Numbered from the stretch's first letter, positions 15,593-24,680 are shown. The stretch: DNA of 64,000 bases from Actinomadura craniellae (GCF_003289645.1 NZ_QLYX01000011.1:1-64000); one strand, 5' to 3'. Program-made: numbers and translations. The notes: a model not told the origin generated them from the letters alone.

Positions 15593-15672
15593 CCCGTAGG
15601 AATTCGAGAGCCCTGGCTGCTGCGGTCGGGCTTCGCGCAAGTTCGTCAGATCCGTGCGTCATGCTCGGCTGC

Positions 15673-15735
15673 ATGGACGAGAACGCCTTCTGGCAGCTCA
15701 TCGAGATGCAGAGCCGCAGTGCACGTTGGCGGTGA
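15673..15735 (+). pseudogene. N-terminal fragment of a DUF4240-like gene
   Basis: The frame encodes MDENAFWQLIE followed by nine residues and a stop. The M-D-x-x-x-FW-x-LIE start is characteristic of DUF4240 proteins, which are usually 150-200 residues. Only about 20 codons remain, and the convergent phosphodiesterase-like gene ends 36 bases later, so this looks like the remnant left by a deletion or rearrangement. Confidence 0.4.
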
Positions 15736-15770
15736 TTACCTCTGCGGGATCACCGCTTGATCGCATCGGT

Positions 15771-17126
15771 TCAGGGACGGGGTGAGGGGCCCGGTTTCGG
15801 CTCGGGTTGGTGTGTCGGCTTGTGTTCGGGGTGCTGTGGGGGCTTTGCGCTTGATGTCGGCTTCGGTGTTGGCTCCGGTGCTTTGGTGCGGCAGTGTCGT
15901 ATCCAGTCGCTCCCGATCGTGAGGTGGTTGGTGTTGAGATAGTCCACGCCCGCATCCCGCTGCGCTTGCCAGGCCGTCTCTCTGCTTCTGGAGTGGCATC
16001 TTCTGCCGTAAAAGCAGGGGATGAACTTTTCGGGGTACGGTTTGAAGTGGAATCGGTCTTTATCGTCGGGCCCACCCCAGATGCGAACCTTGAGTCCGGC
16101 GGCGTGCGCCTGCTGAACAATCTCGTTCAGCTTCCGCTGCTCTTCGTCGCTGACCTTGCCGTCGCCATTGCGGTCGCCGCATTCTGACCATTTGCCGTTG
16201 AGGGTGACGAAGTTCTTCGCGTAACTGGGATTGTAGGGAGGGTCCGTGGGCAGGCGCGGAGCATGTGGGTCGACCTGGGGAGGAAGCGTGCAGTTCTTTC
16301 CGGGAGAGATGTCGTAGAAGACGTTCTTCGGAACCTTTCCGGTCAGCGGGTCGGGCTGGCCTACGACGATGTCCTTGGGGGTGCCTCCGCTGAAGACCAC
16401 CTGCACATTCGGGTATCGGGTCCGGAGTATTTCCGTCTGTCTTACGGCCGCCCAGTATGCGTCGAGGCGCCGCTGGTCCAGAATTTTTTTCCTGGCCTCC
16501 TCATCCGTGGGCCATTTGTGATGTTTTCCGGTCTCCAGTTGGGGTTCTTTCAGTTCGATCACGAGCTGAAAAGGTTTGCTGGGATCGCGACCCGGATAGA
16601 TCTGCCCACCATTTTTCTTGGCGAGCTCCATGAGCGGGTCGATATACAGTTTCTTGAGGCTTCCCTGGGATTTGCCGTTGGTGTCGTGCTTGATGGAGAG
16701 TTGGCCGTCCAGGTCGATGACCACGTCGGCTTCGACGCTTGTTGCGCCGTTGTCGAGTGCGTCATCGAGCGGATTCTCGTTGTCGTAGTCGTTGTGCGCG
16801 TGCAGCCCCTCGGCCCACCGTGCCCCGGGATCGGGGTTGCAGGTCGGCTTGGGGATCGGCGGGCGTGGGAGGAAGTTGTCCAAGGAGCCGCCTGGCCTGG
16901 TCTTCAGGAGCGGATCTATCTCCATTCCGCCGCCGGAGCCACGGTTACGGGCCTGGGGCTGGTTCTTCGAGCAGTCGCCCCCGGTCAGCCGGCAGATGGC
17001 GTCCTCACAGCCTCTGGCGATCGCTCCGGAGACATCGCTGCTCAGGACGCCGGCGACGATGGCCCCCATGAGCAGGACGACGCCTATGTAGCTGAGGGAA
17101 CCCTCGCCCCGATCGCTCTTGTTCAT
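15771..17126 (-). CDS. Secreted or anchored PI-PLC/GDPD-like phosphodiesterase
   Basis: A 451-residue protein. It opens with RGEGSLSYIGVVLLMGAIV, one membrane segment preceded by a Gly-Ser-Leu-Ser-Tyr turn that recalls TadE/prepilin-type starts, then a Cys-bearing segment (GCEDAICRLTGGDC). The catalytic domain begins HAHNDYDNENPLDDALDNGA with VEADVVIDLDG and SIKHD, the acid and histidine pattern of glycerophosphodiester/PI-PLC-like barrels. A textbook EF-hand loop, DRNGDGKVSDEE, lies near residue 320 and suggests calcium binding. The tail is rich in Pro, Lys and His. It probably acts outside the membrane on phosphodiesters or sphingolipid-type substrates; the substrate is unknown. Confidence 0.7.
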   Translation of the reverse strand: MNKSDRGEGSLSYIGVVLLMGAIVAGVLSSDVSGAIARGCEDAICRLTGGDCSKNQPQARNRGSGGGMEIDPLLKTRPGGSLDNFLPRPPIPKPTCNPDPGARWAEGLHAHNDYDNENPLDDALDNGATSVEADVVIDLDGQLSIKHDTNGKSQGSLKKLYIDPLMELAKKNGGQIYPGRDPSKPFQLVIELKEPQLETGKHHKWPTDEEARKKILDQRRLDAYWAAVRQTEILRTRYPNVQVVFSGGTPKDIVVGQPDPLTGKVPKNVFYDISPGKNCTLPPQVDPHAPRLPTDPPYNPSYAKNFVTLNGKWSECGDRNGDGKVSDEEQRKLNEIVQQAHAAGLKVRIWGGPDDKDRFHFKPYPEKFIPCFYGRRCHSRSRETAWQAQRDAGVDYLNTNHLTIGSDWIRHCRTKAPEPTPKPTSSAKPPQHPEHKPTHQPEPKPGPSPRP

Positions 17127-17254
17127 CGTGCCCCCGCGAGATCAAGCGCCCGCTCAGCCGAACCGTCGGCTCCTGTCGGGTGATCTCGTCAGATTGCCAG
17201 GGCGGCGTTCGGCCGGCTTTACGGCGACTCCACGGTTTCTTGACATCGGGTCCA

Positions 17255-18229
17255 CTACGGGTGGTGCGTCGCCCGGCGGTAGTCGCTGGGTGAGGCGTCG
17301 TAGGCGGTGCGGAAGGCCCGGGTGAAGGCCGAGTGGTGGGTGAAGCCCCAGCGGGCGGCGATCTGGTGGACGGGGGTCGTGCGCTGGGCGGGGTCGGCCA
17401 GGTCCCGGCGGGCGCGTTCCAGGCGCTGGTGGCGGATCAGGGCGGCGACGGTGGTGTCTTCGTCCTGGAAGAGGCGGTGCAGGTGGCTGGTGGAGATGTG
17501 GTGCGCGGCCGCGATGCCGTCCGGGGCCAGGTCCGGGTCGTGCAGGTTCCGGCCGATGAAGGCGCGGATGCTCAGGGTCAGGGCCTGCCGCCGTGCTTCG
17601 GGGGACAGGTCACGGTCGGCGTCGAGGGCGTGGGCGAACAGGGCCGAGACGAGGTCGGCCAGGACGGTACCGAGCCGGGGGCCGTCGGCTGGCCCGTAGG
17701 CGCTGGTGTCGGCGCTGAGGCGGGTGAGGAAGCCGGCCAGTAACGCCCCGACCCCCTCCCGCCCCGACAGCGGCCGGCCGACCGCCCGGTCGACGCTCCG
17801 CCGCGGCAACGCCACGAGGTCCCTGGGGATCTCGACCCCCACGAACTGGACCGTCCGCTCCTCTTCCCGCCCCACCCAGACCGTGCACGGCTGCGAGGTG
17901 CTCTGGCTGTACAGCTCGTAGGGGCGGTATTCGGCCTCCTGGCCGTCCCAGGTGGCTCTCGCCGTTCCCCGGAGGGTGAGCGTGAGGTTGTACGCCTCGG
18001 GGTCGGAGCGCCGGACGAGTTTCGCCGTTCGCCGGGACACCAGTGGTTGGACGGTCGCCGGCCACACGGTCACCGGGCCGAGCAGCAGGGCGCGTTTGTG
18101 CGCATGGAAATCAGCGGCGTGCTCGCTGCTTACATCCACCGGGGCGTGCGTATGTCCCGTCCATTCCCGCCAGCGGTCGAATCGGTCAGCCGGGGGAAAG
18201 TCCTTGGTCTGGTACACGATCTCGATCAT
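17255..18229 (-). CDS. AraC-family transcriptional regulator
   Basis: A 324-residue regulator with an N-terminal cupin-like sensing domain of the AraC-binding-like type (FDRWREWTGHTHAPVDV, WDGQEAEYRPYELY) and two C-terminal helix-turn-helix motifs, ISTSHLHRLFQDE and WGFTHHSAFTRAFRTAYD, ending in the usual SPSDYRR. ATG 18229 is preferred over GTG 18241 because GGAGAGG lies just before it. No co-directional neighbour points to a target, and the effector is not predictable. Confidence 0.9.
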   Translation of the reverse strand: MIEIVYQTKDFPPADRFDRWREWTGHTHAPVDVSSEHAADFHAHKRALLLGPVTVWPATVQPLVSRRTAKLVRRSDPEAYNLTLTLRGTARATWDGQEAEYRPYELYSQSTSQPCTVWVGREEERTVQFVGVEIPRDLVALPRRSVDRAVGRPLSGREGVGALLAGFLTRLSADTSAYGPADGPRLGTVLADLVSALFAHALDADRDLSPEARRQALTLSIRAFIGRNLHDPDLAPDGIAAAHHISTSHLHRLFQDEDTTVAALIRHQRLERARRDLADPAQRTTPVHQIAARWGFTHHSAFTRAFRTAYDASPSDYRRATHHP

Positions 18230-18241
18230 TGGCCTCTCCAC

Positions 18242-18691
18242 GTCCCCTCATGGCGGCCGGCGGGTATCCGTTGCAAATCAACGATACAGGGAGGGGTGGC
18301 GGGGGAATTCTGCATATCCGTGCGCCGTGTTCATGAGGCGGCGGTGGCCCTGGCCCTTATCTCAGGGCATGCCCATGGGTGGCCGGGAACCGTGGCGTCC
18401 GGTTTCGTGCGCGGGGCGGTGCCTGATGCGAGCCGCTGGTTCTGCGCGAACCGGGATGTCGCGATGGGAGGGGTCCCGCCTGCTCGGGCGCGGCGCCGAA
18501 AGGTGCGCATTCCTCATCCCACTTTGAACTTATAGCAGGCAGGGGGGCTTGCGGCAAGGCCCCGGTGCCGGTCCAGAATCGGGGCCCATGTGCCGGGCCG
18601 GCCTCGGAAAACGGGGCCGGACGCCTACGCGGGCTCACGTTCACCAAGCGGTCATTCGACCGCGGCCGAAACTGTTATAGGGGGAGTTCGA
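18242..18691. other. Gene-free gap
   Basis: 450 bases between the divergent AraC and glycosyltransferase genes. I see no open frame with a ribosome site and family similarity. The right end is AT-richer and holds a GGGGGAG ribosome site for the glycosyltransferase. The gap is wide enough for both promoters and possibly a lost gene. Confidence 0.5.
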
Positions 18692-19906
18692 ATGCGTGTG
18701 TTGCTGTCCACCATCGGGTCGCGTGGTGAGGTCCAGCCGCTGGTGGCGCTGGCCGCGGAGCTGCGGGAGCTCGGGCAGGAGGTCCGGCTGTGCGTGCCCC
18801 CGGACTTCCGGGACTGGATCGAGGGCCTCGGGTTCCCCGTCGTGCCCATCGGGCCCGAGCTGCGGCGGACCGCGTCGGCGGCCCCGCGGGTCGCGCCGGC
18901 GCCGCCCACGCCGGAGCAGCGGCGTCAGCTGCTCGAAGCCACGATCGCCACCCAGTTCACCACGATCGCGGCGGCGGCCGAGGGCTGCGACGTCCTGCTG
19001 GCGGGGGGATCCCTGCAGCTCGCCACCCGCTCGATCGCCGAGCGGATGGGCGTCCCCTACGTGTACGCGAGCTACTGCCCGCAGACCCTGCCGTCCCCGC
19101 ACCACGCGCCGATTCCCATCTGGGGGCCGCCGCGGGAAGCGGCGGACAACCGCGCGCTCTGGGCCGAGGACGCGCGGCACTGGAACGACACCGTCGGCGC
19201 CGCCCTCAACTCCCACCGGGCGGAGGCCGGCCTGGCCCCGGTCGCCGACGTGCGGAGCCACCTGTTCACCGATCGGCCCTGGCTGGCCGCCGACCCGACG
19301 TTGGGCCCCTGGCCCGGGGACCTCGACGTCGTGCAGCCGGGCGCCTGGATCTGGCCGGACCGGCGCCCGCTGGAGCCCGAGCTGGAGGCGTTCCTCGACG
19401 GGGGCGAGCCGCCCGTCTGTTTCGGCTTCGGCAGCATCCGCGCCACGCCGGACCTCGCCGAGGCGATGGTCGGATCGGCCCGCGCGCTCGGCCGCCGCGC
19501 GATCGTGCTCCGCGGGTGGGCCGGCCTGGCGCCGATCGACGACGGGCCCGACTGCCTGTCCGTCGGCGAGGTCAACCAGCAGGCGCTGTTCGAGCGGGTC
19601 GCCGCCGTCGTCCACCACGGCGGCGCGGGCACCACGACCGCGGCCGCGCGGGCCGGGGCGCCCCAGGTCGTCGTCCCCCAGCTGTACGACCAGCCCTACT
19701 GGGCGCGGCGCGTCCACGAGCTGGGCATCGGAGCCGCGCACCCGCCCGGTGCGCCGACCGCCGACTCGCTGACGACCGCCCTCAAGGACGCCCTCCGGCC
19801 CGACGTGGCGGCCCGCGCCCGGTCCGTCGCCGGTGCGGTGCGCACCGGCGGGGCCGGGGCCGCCGCCCGGCGGCTGGCGGGCGGCGACCTGGGGAACCCC
19901 GCCTGA
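18692..19906 (+). CDS. GT1-family glycosyltransferase
   Basis: A 404-residue GT-B fold enzyme of the UGT/macrolide-glycosyltransferase family. The N-terminal half begins MRVLLSTIGSRGEVQPLVAL, the acceptor-side landmark of sterol and glycopeptide glucosyltransferases; the C-terminal half has CFGFGSIR and VNQQALFERVAAVVHHGGAGTT, the nucleotide-sugar-binding motif with the HGGAGT loop. It transfers a sugar from an NDP-sugar to a small hydrophobic acceptor. It stands alone; whether it detoxifies a compound or decorates a metabolite is not visible. GGGGGAG lies six bases before ATG 18692. Confidence 0.88.
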   Translation: MRVLLSTIGSRGEVQPLVALAAELRELGQEVRLCVPPDFRDWIEGLGFPVVPIGPELRRTASAAPRVAPAPPTPEQRRQLLEATIATQFTTIAAAAEGCDVLLAGGSLQLATRSIAERMGVPYVYASYCPQTLPSPHHAPIPIWGPPREAADNRALWAEDARHWNDTVGAALNSHRAEAGLAPVADVRSHLFTDRPWLAADPTLGPWPGDLDVVQPGAWIWPDRRPLEPELEAFLDGGEPPVCFGFGSIRATPDLAEAMVGSARALGRRAIVLRGWAGLAPIDDGPDCLSVGEVNQQALFERVAAVVHHGGAGTTTAAARAGAPQVVVPQLYDQPYWARRVHELGIGAAHPPGAPTADSLTTALKDALRPDVAARARSVAGAVRTGGAGAAARRLAGGDLGNPA

Positions 19907-19954
19907 ACGGACGCCGCGACCGGCGCGCGTCGGGCCGCGCGAGCGGGAACCGGG

Positions 19955-21529
19955 TCAGCGGTGCTGCTCGCGCAGCCGGTTCTTCAGCAGCTTGCCCGAG
20001 GCGTTGCGGGGCAGCGCGTCGGTGAACGTCACCGCGGCGGGGCACTTGAAGTGCGCCAGCCGTTCCCGGGTCCAGGCGATCAGGTCCGCCGCGGTGACGG
20101 GGGCGGCGTCGGGGCGGAGCACCACCACGGCGTGCGGGGCCTCGCCCCATTGCTGCGACGGGACGCCCACCACGGCGACCTCGGCGACGGCCGGATGGCC
20201 GGTGAGGACGCTCTCCACCTCGGCGGGGTACACGTTCTCGCCGCCGCTGACGATCATGTCCTTGAGGCGGTCGTGCAGGTAGAGGTAGCCGTCGGCGTCC
20301 AGGGAGCCGCCGTCGCCGGTGCGCAGCCGGCCGTCGGGCAGCAGCGCCGCCGCGGTCTCGGCGGGGCGCCGCCAGTAGCCCCGCATCACGTGGCCGCCGC
20401 CGATCACCACCTCGCCGCGGGTGCCGGGCGGCAGTTCGGTGAGCGTCTCCGGATCGACCACCTGGAGGTAGACGCCGGGCATGGGCCGGCCCGCCGAGGT
20501 CAGCCGGTGCTCCTCGCCGGGGCCGGGGAGGTGGTCCTCGGGGGCGAGCATGGTGACCCCGCCGGTGGACTCGGTCAGCCCGTAGGACTGGAGGAACTTG
20601 CAGCCGATGGTCCGCGTCGCCGCGTGGATCACCGGGAGGGGGATCGGGGAGGCGCCGTAGACCACGTACTTCAGCGCGCTCCAGTCGGCGTCCGCCACGT
20701 CGGGGAGCGCCACCAGGCGCTGGAGCAGGGTGGGCACCAGCGCCGCGTGCGACACCCGCCGCCGCACCAGCAGGTCCCGCAGCTCCCCGGCCTCGGTGGC
20801 CTGCTCCAGCAGCAGCGCCGCCCCGTTCACCACCGCGATCAGGGCGAGGCCGAAGCCGGAGATGTGGAAGTAGGGGATGGGCGCCATCGCGACGGACGTC
20901 TCGTCCAGCTCGATCTCGTAGTGCATGGTGGCCAGCGCCCGGCCGAGGTTGCGCCCGCCGAGCATGATCCCCTTGGGCAGCCCGGTGGTGCCCGAGGTGT
21001 AGAAGATCACCGCGGTGTCCTCGGGGTCGGGGCGGGCCCCGGGGTCGGTGCCGGGGTGCCCGGCCAGCCAGTCGCGGTACGGCGTGGTGCCGGGGTCGCC
21101 GTCGAGCGTCACCACCCGCGGGACGGTCCCGGGGGCGGGGGCGAGCCGGCCGTCGCCCGCACCGAGTACCAGCGCGGCGGGTTCGGCGTCGGCGAGGATC
21201 CCGGCGACCTCGCCGGGGGTGAGCCGGTTGTTCACCGCGGTGGCGATCGCCCCGAGCTTGGCCGCGCCGAACAGCACCTCCAGGAAGGAGGGGGCGTTCG
21301 CCCCGATGTAGGCGACCCGGTCCCCCGGCCCCACCCCGTCGGCCAGCAGCGCTTGCGCCACCTGGGACGAGCGGGCGTCGAGCTCGGCGAACGTGGTGGT
21401 GCGGTCCCGCTCGACGACGGCGGGCAGGTCGGGCGTGGCCGCGGCCCGGCGGCGCAGGATGTCGGCGAGCCGGTCCACCCGGGAGCCGTCGGCGTGCCGC
21501 GCGTACAGCGGGTCGGGGCGCTCCGTCAT
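19955..21529 (-). CDS. Acyl-CoA synthetase (AMP-forming)
   Basis: A 524-residue ANL-family ligase with FYTSGTTGLPKGIMLGG, YGLTESTGGVTML, GDGGSLDADGYLYLHDR, KDMIVSGGENVYPAEVE and NASGKLLKNRL. The last part is nearly the same as in the ligase at 10244-11752, which suggests the two arose by duplication and serve the same pathway. It is the last gene of a five-gene minus operon; its ATG overlaps the stop of the DapB-like gene. The first committed step of the pathway, activation of an imported acid, is its likely role. Confidence 0.9.
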   Translation of the reverse strand: MTERPDPLYARHADGSRVDRLADILRRRAAATPDLPAVVERDRTTTFAELDARSSQVAQALLADGVGPGDRVAYIGANAPSFLEVLFGAAKLGAIATAVNNRLTPGEVAGILADAEPAALVLGAGDGRLAPAPGTVPRVVTLDGDPGTTPYRDWLAGHPGTDPGARPDPEDTAVIFYTSGTTGLPKGIMLGGRNLGRALATMHYEIELDETSVAMAPIPYFHISGFGLALIAVVNGAALLLEQATEAGELRDLLVRRRVSHAALVPTLLQRLVALPDVADADWSALKYVVYGASPIPLPVIHAATRTIGCKFLQSYGLTESTGGVTMLAPEDHLPGPGEEHRLTSAGRPMPGVYLQVVDPETLTELPPGTRGEVVIGGGHVMRGYWRRPAETAAALLPDGRLRTGDGGSLDADGYLYLHDRLKDMIVSGGENVYPAEVESVLTGHPAVAEVAVVGVPSQQWGEAPHAVVVLRPDAAPVTAADLIAWTRERLAHFKCPAAVTFTDALPRNASGKLLKNRLREQHR

Positions 21530-22578
21530 CGGGCGGCCCCCGCGGTGTAGGGGGCGAAGACGGGCGGCTCGAAGATGCCGGGCGGGGCGGCGACGACCTC
21601 GGGCAGGGCCCGGATCACCGGGCCGGACGTCACGAACTGCCCGGCGGTGGTGCGGCTGTTCGGGTCGTCGGGCTCGATCAGGTTGAGGGTCATGGTGAGG
21701 CCGGGCCGGCCGGTGACGGTGACCGTCCAGTGGTCGCGGCCGGCGTACCGGGGCAGCTCGGGGTCCATCGTCCAGACGATCGCCAGGGTGAGCGCCCGCC
21801 GGCCGCCGCTGATCACGTGCCAGCGCCACTCGGTGGCGGCGACCGTGCCGGCCCGGATGAGCCCGGCCGCGACCGTCAGGTCCCGGGGGGTGGTCTCGAC
21901 GTGGTGGTCGGGTTCGATCCGGTCCACGGGCAGGCCCAGCCGCTCGGCCATGAAGGCGAGCGTCTCGGAGTAGAGCTTCCCGTAGAGGACGGGCAGCTCG
22001 CCCGCGGTCAGGTCGAGCGCGGCCGGGTCCGAGCCCATGCCCATCACGTCGAAGGCGAAGTTCGGGTCGGGTACCCGGCTGGCGTCCAGGACCTCGTCGA
22101 TGCCGACGTGCTCCAGGTCCAGGCACACCCCGGTGAGCGCCAGCACGATGCGCTCGCCGACCACGCCGGGGCTGATGCCCACGCCGTACAGCGTGGTCCC
22201 GCCCGCGCGGCAGGCGTCGAGGAACATCTCCTCGCGTTCGCGGCCGTGCGCGCGGGGGAAGTGGTGCCCGGCGGTGGTGACGACGTTCTTGCCCGAGCGG
22301 AGCAGGGCGCAGATGTCGGCGTCGTGCGTCTCGTAGGGCACCTGGAGCCGGGGGGTGTGGATGACCACGTCGGCGGGGGTGGCGAGGATCTCCGCGCGAT
22401 CCCGGGTGGCGATCACTCCGGTGGTGGGGCGGCGCGCGATGTCGCCGGCGTCCCGCCCGGCCTTGCGGTCGCCGTAGACGAACAGGCCGGCCAGTTCGAG
22501 GTCGGGCGAGTCGAGGACGGCGCGCAGGCAGGTCCGCCCGATCGCGCCGGTCGCCCACTGGATCACCCGGATGGTCAT
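21526..22578 (-). CDS. DapB-like NAD(P)-dependent dehydrogenase
   Basis: A 350-residue protein with an N-terminal Rossmann start, IRVIQWATGAIGRTCLRAVL, and the architecture of the dihydrodipicolinate-reductase-like/2,4-diaminopentanoate dehydrogenase group. The middle has KNVVTTAGHHFPRAH and GISPGVVGE. True DapB is about 270 residues and lies with lysine genes; this longer form is common in actinomycete lipid and sterol degradation loci, where its reaction is not established. Coupled by ATGA overlaps on both sides, it is part of the catabolic operon, presumably acting on a carbonyl or imine intermediate. Confidence 0.72.
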   Translation of the reverse strand: MTIRVIQWATGAIGRTCLRAVLDSPDLELAGLFVYGDRKAGRDAGDIARRPTTGVIATRDRAEILATPADVVIHTPRLQVPYETHDADICALLRSGKNVVTTAGHHFPRAHGREREEMFLDACRAGGTTLYGVGISPGVVGERIVLALTGVCLDLEHVGIDEVLDASRVPDPNFAFDVMGMGSDPAALDLTAGELPVLYGKLYSETLAFMAERLGLPVDRIEPDHHVETTPRDLTVAAGLIRAGTVAATEWRWHVISGGRRALTLAIVWTMDPELPRYAGRDHWTVTVTGRPGLTMTLNLIEPDDPNSRTTAGQFVTSGPVIRALPEVVAAPPGIFEPPVFAPYTAGAAR

Positions 22579-23270
22579 GACTCCTCCGTTCCGTCCGGGA
22601 CGATCCGGACGAGCAGCCCCGCGATGCGGTGTTCGGCCGGGTGCGTGCCGCGCAGGTCGGCGGCGACGAGCCCGCGGCGGCCCGCCGCCGGGACGAACCG
22701 GATCGTCCCGGCGCCCGCCCGCAGGGACGTGGGGGAGGCGGGTTCGGTGTCCAGCAGGTGCGCCCACAGGGCGGTGGTCTCGGCGGGGGTGTCCACCGCG
22801 ACGTCCACGGCGAGCAGGTCGAGCGCGGGGGCGGGCGGGTCCGGCATCGCCCAGTCGTCGTAGTGCCAGTGCTTGCCGGCGGGGATCCGGTCGGCTTCGA
22901 GCAGGACGCCGAGGTCCCCGGGGTGCAGCTGGACGATGTCGGCGCCGTGGAAGTCCTGCCGGTGCGCGATCCGCACCCCGCGGCCCTGCGCCCGCGCGAC
23001 CAGCGCGTCGGTGTCGGGCACCCGGACGGCGACGACGTACCCGCCCTCGCCGCGGGCGAGGAACCGGTGCAGCGGCGATCCGGCGCCGGACGGCGCGACG
23101 ATCTCCAGGTAGCTGCGGCCCAGGTTCAGGATCTCGTTGACCATGCCGAAGGCGGCGAGTTCGGGGTCGGGGACGCCGGGTGGCAGGCCGAGCACCGTCC
23201 GGGCGTGCCCGGCGGCCTCGGCCAGGTCCCGGGCGGCGGCCGTCGCCTGGATCAGCTCGGGCCCGCTCAT
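22575..23270 (-). CDS. Two-module VOC (glyoxalase-like) protein
   Basis: A 231-residue protein of the glyoxalase-like type. The first half (residues 1-130) has FGMVNEILNLGRSYLEIVAP and GADIVQLHPGDLGVLLEAD; the second half (140-231) begins again with LDLLAVDVAVDTP and is shorter. Paired VOC modules form one metal site, as in extradiol dioxygenases and lactoylglutathione lyases. Only partial metal ligands are evident (His in the QLHP segment, Glu in LLEAD), so activity is uncertain. ATGA overlaps couple it to both neighbours. Confidence 0.65.
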   Translation of the reverse strand: MSGPELIQATAAARDLAEAAGHARTVLGLPPGVPDPELAAFGMVNEILNLGRSYLEIVAPSGAGSPLHRFLARGEGGYVVAVRVPDTDALVARAQGRGVRIAHRQDFHGADIVQLHPGDLGVLLEADRIPAGKHWHYDDWAMPDPPAPALDLLAVDVAVDTPAETTALWAHLLDTEPASPTSLRAGAGTIRFVPAAGRRGLVAADLRGTHPAEHRIAGLLVRIVPDGTEES

Positions 23271-24022
23271 CGGCCGGTCCGCAGCTCGCGGGCGTGCAGC
23301 AGCTTGGCGAGGGAGCGCTCGTAGCGGGCCGGGTCGCGGGCCATCCGGGCGCGGGCGTCCACGGCCATCCAGTCGGTGTCGGCCACCGGTTCGCCCTTGG
23401 CGACGGCGGTGAGCCCGGCCCGGGCGATGTCGCGGGGGTCCTCCTTGGTGCCGTCCACGTGGTCGGCCATCCGGGTGTCGACGGAGCCGACGATCAGCGC
23501 GGTGACCTGGGTGCCCTGCGGTTCCAGCTCGGCCCGGGTGATCGTGCTCAGCCAGAGCGCGGCGGCCTTGGCGGGGGAGTAGCCGCCCATGAACGGGGCG
23601 GGCACCATGGCGGCGACGGACAGCACGTTGGCGATGGCGCCGCCGCCGTTGGCCGCCAGCACCGGGGCGAAGGCGCGGGTCATGGCGAGGGTGCCGAAGT
23701 AGTTGACCTCCATCTCCGCGCGGGCGGCGTCGGGGTCGCCGGTCAGCACCAGGCGCTGGTTGGTGAACAGCCCGGCGTTGTTGATGAGCAGGGACACGTC
23801 CGGGCAGGACTGGGCGGCCGCGGCGACCTGCTCGGGGTCGGTGACGTCCAGCCGGATCGGGACGGCGCCCGCCGCCAGCAGGCCGGCGTCGATGCCGGCG
23901 GGTTCGCGGGCGGCGGCGTAGACGCGGGCGGCGCCGCGCTCCAGCAGTTCGGCGACGAAGGCCTGGCCGATGCCGCGGTTGCCGCCGGTCACCAGCGCGG
24001 TGATCCCGTTGAGCTCGATCAT
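23267..24022 (-). CDS. Short-chain dehydrogenase/reductase
   Basis: A 251-residue classical SDR with TGGNRGIG at residues 12-19, LINNAG, a catalytic Ser in LSVAAM and YSPAK as the active-site Tyr/Lys. It oxidises or reduces an alcohol/ketone with NAD(P). Its ATG overlaps the SnoaL-like gene stop and its own stop overlaps the next start. In the operon it probably handles a hydroxy intermediate made after ring or double-bond chemistry. Confidence 0.86.
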   Translation of the reverse strand: MIELNGITALVTGGNRGIGQAFVAELLERGAARVYAAAREPAGIDAGLLAAGAVPIRLDVTDPEQVAAAAQSCPDVSLLINNAGLFTNQRLVLTGDPDAARAEMEVNYFGTLAMTRAFAPVLAANGGGAIANVLSVAAMVPAPFMGGYSPAKAAALWLSTITRAELEPQGTQVTALIVGSVDTRMADHVDGTKEDPRDIARAGLTAVAKGEPVADTDWMAVDARARMARDPARYERSLAKLLHARELRTGR

Positions 24023-24549
24023 CGCGTGTCTCCGTCCTGGTAGAGCAGGTCGTCGGGGTACTTGCCGCCGCGGGCGAGGACGGACGGGTCGGGGACGAGC
24101 ATGCCGAACAGCCAGGTCTCGGCCGCGGGGGCGTCGTGGCTCCACTCCCAGACCAGCGCGCGGTGGGCGATGCCCCAGCGGTCGTCGCGGCGCTCCAGCC
24201 GGTCGATGATCCGGGCGCCGACGAAGGCGTGCCCGATGCCGTCGGGGGTGCGGACCCGGCTGAACGTGGTGACGTACGACTCGGCCCGGGCCTGATCACC
24301 GTCGAGGTCGATCAGCACGTTGGTCATGCAGTGCATGGTGCGGGCGCGGGGGTGCGTCAGCACGTCGGCGATGCCGGCCACGTAGTCGCGGGCGGAGCCG
24401 GTGAAGACGCCGCCGTGGTCCTCGGTGGCGTCCGGCAGGTAGCACGCGAGAACGCCTTCGACGTCGCCGCGGTCCACGGCGCGCAGGTACCGCGCCAGCA
24501 CCTCGTAGATCTCTTGTTTGTCCAGCAGCGCCTGGTATCGGTCGCTCAC
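24019..24549 (-). CDS. SnoaL-like (NTF2-fold) protein
   Basis: A 176-residue NTF2-fold protein of the SnoaL_4 type, starting with the helix LLDKQEIYEVLARYLRAVDR, then CYLPDATEDHGG and the C-terminal WGIAHRALVWEW. Such folds serve as cyclases, dehydratases, isomerases or ring-hydroxylating oxygenase beta-like subunits. Start is GTG 24549 with AAGGAGG at a good distance. It is the first gene of the minus operon; element copy 3 (24586-24601) lies 37 bases upstream. Confidence 0.75.
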   Translation of the reverse strand: MSDRYQALLDKQEIYEVLARYLRAVDRGDVEGVLACYLPDATEDHGGVFTGSARDYVAGIADVLTHPRARTMHCMTNVLIDLDGDQARAESYVTTFSRVRTPDGIGHAFVGARIIDRLERRDDRWGIAHRALVWEWSHDAPAAETWLFGMLVPDPSVLARGGKYPDDLLYQDGDTR

Positions 24550-24585
24550 CTTGGCCTCCTTCGGGTGATCCTCCGCACAGGCAAG

Positions 24586-24601
24586 CTACAACTAAGAGAG
24601 T
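24586..24601 (-). promoter_or_regulatory. Candidate operator copy 3
   Basis: On the minus strand it reads ACTCTCTTAGTTGTAG. It fills the spacer of the promoter of the SnoaL-like operon. Twelve or more of 16 positions match each of copies 1 and 2. Confidence 0.55.
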
Positions 24602-24664
24602 GACTTGGCCAAGGGGTTCGTGCCAGTGAAGATAACGAGCCGCTTTCAAGCCGTTGACGTGGTC

Positions 24665-24680
24665 ACTCTTTTTGCTGTAG
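24665..24680 (+). promoter_or_regulatory. Candidate operator copy 4
   Basis: ACTCTTTTTGCTGTAG. It fills the spacer of the ABC-importer promoter. It is the most diverged copy but keeps the ACTCT and TGTAG ends and is preceded, as in copy 3, by GTC. Confidence 0.5.

Noticed and set aside
18242-18691. Small genes in the AraC-glycosyltransferase gap
   Set aside because: Open frames exist on both strands, but none has a ribosome site, family similarity or sensible composition.
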